Shown here: positions 60,601 to 64,000 of the stretch, in pieces
How the letters are laid out: each line of letters starts with the position of its first letter
Position numbering within the stretch: position 1 is the stretch's first letter
Assembly: GCA_001839685.1 (NCBI GenBank)
Contig: MLAK01000669.1
Coordinates: 1-64,000 of the forward strand
Length of the DNA: 64,000 nucleotides
Reading direction: 5' to 3'
Source: Tritrichomonas foetus
Taxonomy: Eukaryota > Parabasalia > Tritrichomonadida > Tritrichomonadidae
Translations under genes and position numbers: made by a program
The notes under the pieces: model-generated
What the model was told of the DNA's origin: nothing
The model's database searches: none
The model's input: only the letters and a program-made list of their open reading frames with translations

Positions 60601-60944
60601 ATAGCAGAGAAAAAATTCGAGAAAGTCCAGTCAGAGAAAAAAGAGTCACTATTGTGGAATCTAATTCACAGTTATTTCGATGTGATCCATATTGCATTTT
60701 TACAAAGTCACAAAGAGAATTAATTGCACCAACAGTATCAAAACCCAAGATGGCTGCCATTCATCTGAAGAATAAAATGGAAAAAAATGAAAGAGATGTT
60801 CTACTGAAAATATTAAAAGAATTCAAGAAAACACGTGATATAGATATACTGAAAAAAGGAATTAAAGAGCTTCAATCAGAAAATTGTAAAAATATTATCA
60901 TTCGTACAATGAGTGATCAACTCAAGAAAAAGCTTGGATATTAA
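57618..60944 (+). CDS. RTEL1: RTEL1-like Fe-S SF2 DNA helicase
   Basis: 1108 residues. The N-terminus GGVDVDFPYHAY is the RTEL1-type Q-motif region. Walker A is SPTGTGKT (48-55), followed by YSSRTHSQL. Fe-S cluster ligands are likely C131, C140, C168 or C169, and C175. The DEAH box is at 219-222. Motif V is GKMSEGLDFSND and motif VI QAIGRAIRH near 630. After the core, residues about 700-1000 are Ser/Asn-rich and probably disordered. The last 60 residues (ERDVLLKILKEFKKTRDIDIL) resemble an RTEL1 harmonin-homology domain. RTEL1 unwinds D-loops, T-loops and G-quadruplexes, limiting recombination and protecting telomeres; FANCJ/CHL1 are the alternatives but the start motif fits RTEL1 best. Met8 (57639) may be the true start because of the hairpin at the first ATG. 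Confidence 0.85.
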   Translation: MIAVLTVMNTNIGGVDVDFPYHAYILQIDYMKCVIDSCNQGKYALLESPTGTGKTLSLLCSLLSWKRKYDEIDKKTQIIYSSRTHSQLSNVITELKKTIFRPSVSQIAARSHLCLIPSIKASDSSSQSRKCRDLRKEKKCEFVDDNCIERACNELLEPLLDIEDFVSCCKSANACPYFVSQKLAEKSDLILTPYTYIVDPAVRNNLSPALFRDNVLVIDEAHNFPDQCCDDFSISLGIEAINKVSQTMQKMEGPEISDFIRGSVTLDLASLHSASQKLNYLYEKMKELISNQNGPNIKQSSNFTGNSYILEKSSFWFNLLENCGINIQNINGLVFLLYSLNESQVSLGLTDVVYFDQILKFLKLLYPPDLTERDKLKNINYIDDHYAICLTMTGIINIYCFSPAVAFKQIVDLIPKTIILTSGTISPFDTFMESFKFKFPIILENPHIASPDNLFVAISTHGKAGKLFQFTYSNKNDIKMKEDFSVCLSEAMKITPCGFLTFFPSFFFLEEINPIIRKKNESSKHLICEPRDQRFVKNALNSFKQYALKPSSNANTKGGAALFAVCRGKMSEGLDFSNDFARCVCIVGIPFPSISDLKIDIHKQWLEKKQKGNGSKWYIEMAMRAVNQAIGRAIRHKDDYAAVIMFDQRFVGFAHMISKWIKPSIRVFQDWNSIESRLKQFFQSHRKTSFLEDDSEDFPSQLLHSSQYVVSNIPDDIKNPINNIISSDSLDSNDYSIHANSFHSSELHDSIQFSNSVSNDNSVEQHDSIKSHSSIDSHKSIEQDSLEFHDIKEYNELYSVQSKSPHHHSLSESQNSSFGFLPSFNASNTPCNSNTGSSTSSLRNPTISSHNDINPSNESSSNPIPFSQKLEDKTYSESSSEYYFDASLQSTFALTDSTDSYDLHSPTAQTITSYSSLSPSSLQCGQPHKRASQRKHIHFAQDAPPTSQYLLNSDTSPKRDSSHSHIINNNNKNIIHEDNIEIPLPAFSEENQTENSREKIRESPVREKRVTIVESNSQLFRCDPYCIFTKSQRELIAPTVSKPKMAAIHLKNKMEKNERDVLLKILKEFKKTRDIDILKKGIKELQSENCKNIIIRTMSDQLKKKLGY

Positions 60945-60970
60945 TTTCAATACTATGCCATGTGGAACTT

Positions 60971-60989
60971 TTCATATATGGAGAAAACA
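60971..60989 (+). promoter_or_regulatory. Shared upstream motif, copy 2
   Basis: ttcatatatggagaaaaca, 18 of 19 bases identical to 20131-20149. It lies 27 bp after the RTEL1 stop and 150-170 bp before the next ATG. Confidence 0.35.
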
Positions 60990-61140
60990 TCAATTCACAG
61001 GTAATATTGATCAGCACATCACTTAAATTTCTTCACATCACTTAAATTGATCAAGAGGCCGTTTACAAAATCGTTTTTGGAGAATTCGGTGAACGTTTAA
61101 AATATGTACGTTAAGTAAAGAATATCTCTCAAATTTGGAG

Positions 61141-64000
61141 ATGAAGAAAACAGCCATAAAAACCCCTCCAAATCTTCTCCAAATTAATGTCAAAAACTTA
61201 TCGAAAACAACTCTCGCTATTCCAACCGAAAATTCGCCTGCTAGCACAAATGCGTTATCGAATTCGTCAATAACTCGAGTTTCAAGTCAAAGTTCGAATT
61301 TGAGTACACCGCGTGCAAATACCCGTTCAAAGTCGAATTTCAGTTCACATCTTCAAACGCCGAGTTCAGCAAGAAGAAGCAAAAATTTTAATGAAGAAAA
61401 ATTTGAAAAAGGAATTGAGAAGAAAGAATTGATATTTATAAAGCAGCACCTTAAAAGAACAAAAGAACTTGTTACAACTTTGGCAAATTACAATCAATCT
61501 TCAATCATCACAGACTCAAAATTATTATCAGAAACTGAAAATTTGTCAAAATATTTCCTTCCTTTTCAAAGAGAAGCAAATGAATATTTTCATCAATTGG
61601 ATGAGTTACATACGCCAATAATCAAGATTCCTATTCATAATTTGAAATGTGCTGTGTTTTCTTTTCTACAAAAATGGAAAGAATTTATTCAAATTATTGA
61701 TCTTATTCGTGAAGATGGACATGCATCTTTATATAATTATATTTCTATTAAATTTCGAAAAGTTGATTTGATTATTCAAGATATTTCCTCAAAGAATAGA
61801 AAAATGTCAGTTCATGTAGAGACTCTCGAAAAAAGAGGTGGAAACCTTCAATCTCTTCTCCAGAATCTGAATGAAAGTATTCAACAATTGTTATTAGGAA
61901 CTGATATTACAAAGTTAGATTCAAGTTGGATGGAATCTTACATTCACAATATAAAATCATTTTTAAGACTCTATAATGATACTCATTATAGAGAATTTCC
62001 AAAAAGTGGATTCATGCAAGTTGAACTCGCTCATTTTAAATCAGATGTGATTGCCGCTTGCAATGAAGCAATTGAAGGTTTAAGAGCTGCATTTAGTTTA
62101 CATTCAGATTTAGATAAAATTGCCTTTGAAGCAAATGAAATTTCTTCAAGTCTCCAACTAATCATTAATCGATTAAACTTACCAACCACTTTAACGAGAG
62201 AAGTTCCCAAAGAAATTCCAACAAGGGCAAATTCAAATAACAATTCTCCAGGGAGAAGTGATTTGTCTGAAGTAGAACATTATATTAATGAAGGAAATGT
62301 TTGTGATCCTGATAAATCTATAGTTGCATGCGCTAATCTTGAAGCTTTTTTAGATGGACTTGAATCAAAATTGTTAATTGATCGAGATCGAGAGAAAACA
62401 GTTTGGGAAAGACTAGATATAATTCAAAATGAGTTTTTTGATAGGCTAAGGATTGCTAACCAAAAAGCAAAAACATTCGAAAAATATCATACAGAAATTG
62501 CTAATCAAGGAAAAGAAATAGCTACTTTAATGGAAGAATCACAAGAAAAAACAAGAGCATATGATAAAATGAAAAGAGAATTAACTGATCAGATCGACGC
62601 CCTTAAGAAAAAAATTTCTGATATGGAAAATGATAGTATTAAATCCATGGATGTAATTGATGAAAAAGATAAATTAATTTCTCAACTTAGAACTGATAAT
62701 GATAATAAACGAGCAAAAGAAGCTATGAATCGAATTGGTCAAAAAATGGGAGCAATAATGAATGGAAGTGAAGAACAATTCGACTTTGAAAAAGACGGTT
62801 CTGTTCAAACTGTTGATAAAATGAGTGTTTTTGTTTTAGAGCGACGTTGTCAAAAATGTCGAGAATATGAACAAATGAGAAGAGACATTCGAAATTTATT
62901 AAAAGATATAATTGGATTAAGGGAAGGTGAAACAATAATAGAGTGTATAAGTAGATTAAGAGATGAAGTCATAAATTTAAGAGAAACTAATGTCAAATTA
63001 ATGGATGAAAATGAGCAACTAACGAATGATATGACAGAATTAAAGAAAAGTGCAATCGAAATTATTAAAACAGCAACAAAAGATATGTCAAGAGTACCAA
63101 TTTCTTTTGATGATAAAAAACCAAAAGACATTAGTGAACTCGCTAAAACAACGTTTGTAGACCTAAGAAGACACCATCAAGATGAATTAAGAAAACTTGA
63201 GCAGGATTTAAGGGAAAAGCATAATGCGGATTTATTTGAAATATCAAATATGCTTAATCCTATGTGCCTTGATAGCAATATTAGCTCACCTAAAACAACC
63301 AACTATAAAGCTCTTGTTCATGAAAAAATTAGAAGAGCAAATACAAGATTTAAAGAGACTGAAGAAGAATTAGAGTTTTCTAAAAAGTGGCTGAAAATTG
63401 TTGAAAAATGGATGAATGAACAGGCAGAAATGACAACAGAAATGATGCCGATTGATCAAGCCTTAGAAATGCTGATGGATGCAATTGAGCATAAACCAAA
63501 TCCATTAGAGAAAGTCGTAAATAGATTAGAAAATCAAATCTATTTGATAAATAAAGCAATAAATCAAATCACCAAAAATATTCAAAGAATGACTCAAAAG
63601 AATGATGTTGATCCTGATAATATGGAACTCTTTGAAATGCTTAACTATTCACAAATTGAAATCAATCGATTGGTTATTGAAGTGGAAGAAAATAGAGAAG
63701 CGCTGAAAAATCAAAGTCAATTACTAGCTGAATGTAGAAGTACTTTGACCAATATTGGTAAGAAAATGTTTCATATTTTAATGCAGGATTCATCCGATTT
63801 AGATACAATGAAATTAGATGAATTAATGCTTCAATGTCTTACTGCTGTTGAAGATGTATCAAATCCAAAGGCTCGATTATTTATTCCAATTGCAGATTTG
63901 AACCAAATGACTAAAAGAATTAGAAAGAATGCTAAAATTCCAAATTCACTTGATCCTTTGTTTTACCTCCCAATATTAGATGAAAAAATGGGAAAATATC
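61141..64000 (+). CDS. Large coiled-coil protein, 3' end outside the window
   Basis: The frame is open from the ATG at 61141 to the window edge (953 codons) with no stop. An in-frame TGA lies upstream at 61090-61092, so this ATG is the first possible start. The first 85 residues are Ser/Thr/Pro-rich and basic (many SSN/STP-like sites). From about residue 85 the protein is Lys/Glu/Leu/Ile-rich with long heptad-like stretches, especially after residue 400, separated by a few short breaks. A CQKCREYEQMR stretch lies near residue 570. There is no membrane segment. Long coiled coils of this type are often cytoskeletal or centrosome/basal body components in protists. I do not recognise the family. 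Confidence 0.8.
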   Translation, partial: MKKTAIKTPPNLLQINVKNLSKTTLAIPTENSPASTNALSNSSITRVSSQSSNLSTPRANTRSKSNFSSHLQTPSSARRSKNFNEEKFEKGIEKKELIFIKQHLKRTKELVTTLANYNQSSIITDSKLLSETENLSKYFLPFQREANEYFHQLDELHTPIIKIPIHNLKCAVFSFLQKWKEFIQIIDLIREDGHASLYNYISIKFRKVDLIIQDISSKNRKMSVHVETLEKRGGNLQSLLQNLNESIQQLLLGTDITKLDSSWMESYIHNIKSFLRLYNDTHYREFPKSGFMQVELAHFKSDVIAACNEAIEGLRAAFSLHSDLDKIAFEANEISSSLQLIINRLNLPTTLTREVPKEIPTRANSNNNSPGRSDLSEVEHYINEGNVCDPDKSIVACANLEAFLDGLESKLLIDRDREKTVWERLDIIQNEFFDRLRIANQKAKTFEKYHTEIANQGKEIATLMEESQEKTRAYDKMKRELTDQIDALKKKISDMENDSIKSMDVIDEKDKLISQLRTDNDNKRAKEAMNRIGQKMGAIMNGSEEQFDFEKDGSVQTVDKMSVFVLERRCQKCREYEQMRRDIRNLLKDIIGLREGETIIECISRLRDEVINLRETNVKLMDENEQLTNDMTELKKSAIEIIKTATKDMSRVPISFDDKKPKDISELAKTTFVDLRRHHQDELRKLEQDLREKHNADLFEISNMLNPMCLDSNISSPKTTNYKALVHEKIRRANTRFKETEEELEFSKKWLKIVEKWMNEQAEMTTEMMPIDQALEMLMDAIEHKPNPLEKVVNRLENQIYLINKAINQITKNIQRMTQKNDVDPDNMELFEMLNYSQIEINRLVIEVEENREALKNQSQLLAECRSTLTNIGKKMFHILMQDSSDLDTMKLDELMLQCLTAVEDVSNPKARLFIPIADLNQMTKRIRKNAKIPNSLDPLFYLPILDEKMGKY

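Noticed and set aside
1..64000. tRNA, rRNA, CRISPR arrays and transposase genes
   Set aside because: I looked for tRNA box B sequences, rRNA-like GC blocks, spaced direct repeats and transposase or integrase motifs in the spacers and found none that could be supported.

Overview
The window looks like nuclear DNA of a parabasalid (trichomonad) protist, most likely Tritrichomonas or a close relative. It is AT-rich and has long uninterrupted eukaryotic genes with no convincing introns. Many start codons have a TCA-Y-T/A motif close upstream, as in the Trichomonas vaginalis initiator (Inr). One gene carries an IBD-type initiator-binding domain, a family I know only from trichomonads. Gene families that are large in trichomonads are also present: Rab GTPases, kinases and pseudokinases, ankyrin proteins, BTB-like/F5-8C proteins, MATE transporters and a BEACH protein. 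No rRNA, tRNA, CRISPR array or intact transposon was recognised.

Layout. 0.5-9.5 kb: a HEAT-like helical-repeat protein; a BTB-like/discoidin protein; a ZGRF1-type DNA helicase sharing a 65 bp divergent promoter with it; an acylated pseudokinase with a huge Asn-rich activation loop. 10-20 kb: a 2308-residue BEACH/WD40 protein and a MATE-family transporter. 20-28 kb: a surface-type membrane protein with 39 uninterrupted F-[S/T/I]-x-S-x-x hexapeptides, a 15 bp minisatellite, a Rab GTPase with a 24-nt oligo(A) tract beyond its 3' end, and a CHD-like chromatin protein whose ATPase motifs are destroyed. 29-33 kb: a RhoGEF-PH-Kelch protein. 33-37 kb: a gene-poor stretch with an assembly gap inside a 19 bp minisatellite, then an old-yellow-enzyme-type oxidoreductase of unusually high GC. 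37.6-41.2 kb: a WDR11-like protein interrupted by one in-frame TGA. 42.7-48.6 kb: a second pseudokinase, a SEL1/Hrd3-like membrane protein split by a gap, and a second Rab. 49-64 kb: an ankyrin protein, the IBD protein, a canonical kinase, EB1, RTEL1 and a coiled-coil protein running off the edge.

There is no operon-like logic; the genes are independent housekeeping, signalling, trafficking and DNA-maintenance units. Themes that recur are pseudo-enzymes (two pseudokinases and one dead remodeler), two DNA-structure helicases (ZGRF1-like and RTEL1-like), and repeats with unit lengths divisible by three inside genes. Four proposed open frames begin with GTG or TTG (BEACH, CHD-like, oxidoreductase, EB1). 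I moved those starts to the first ATG, and for BEACH and the oxidoreductase an Inr-like motif supports the move.
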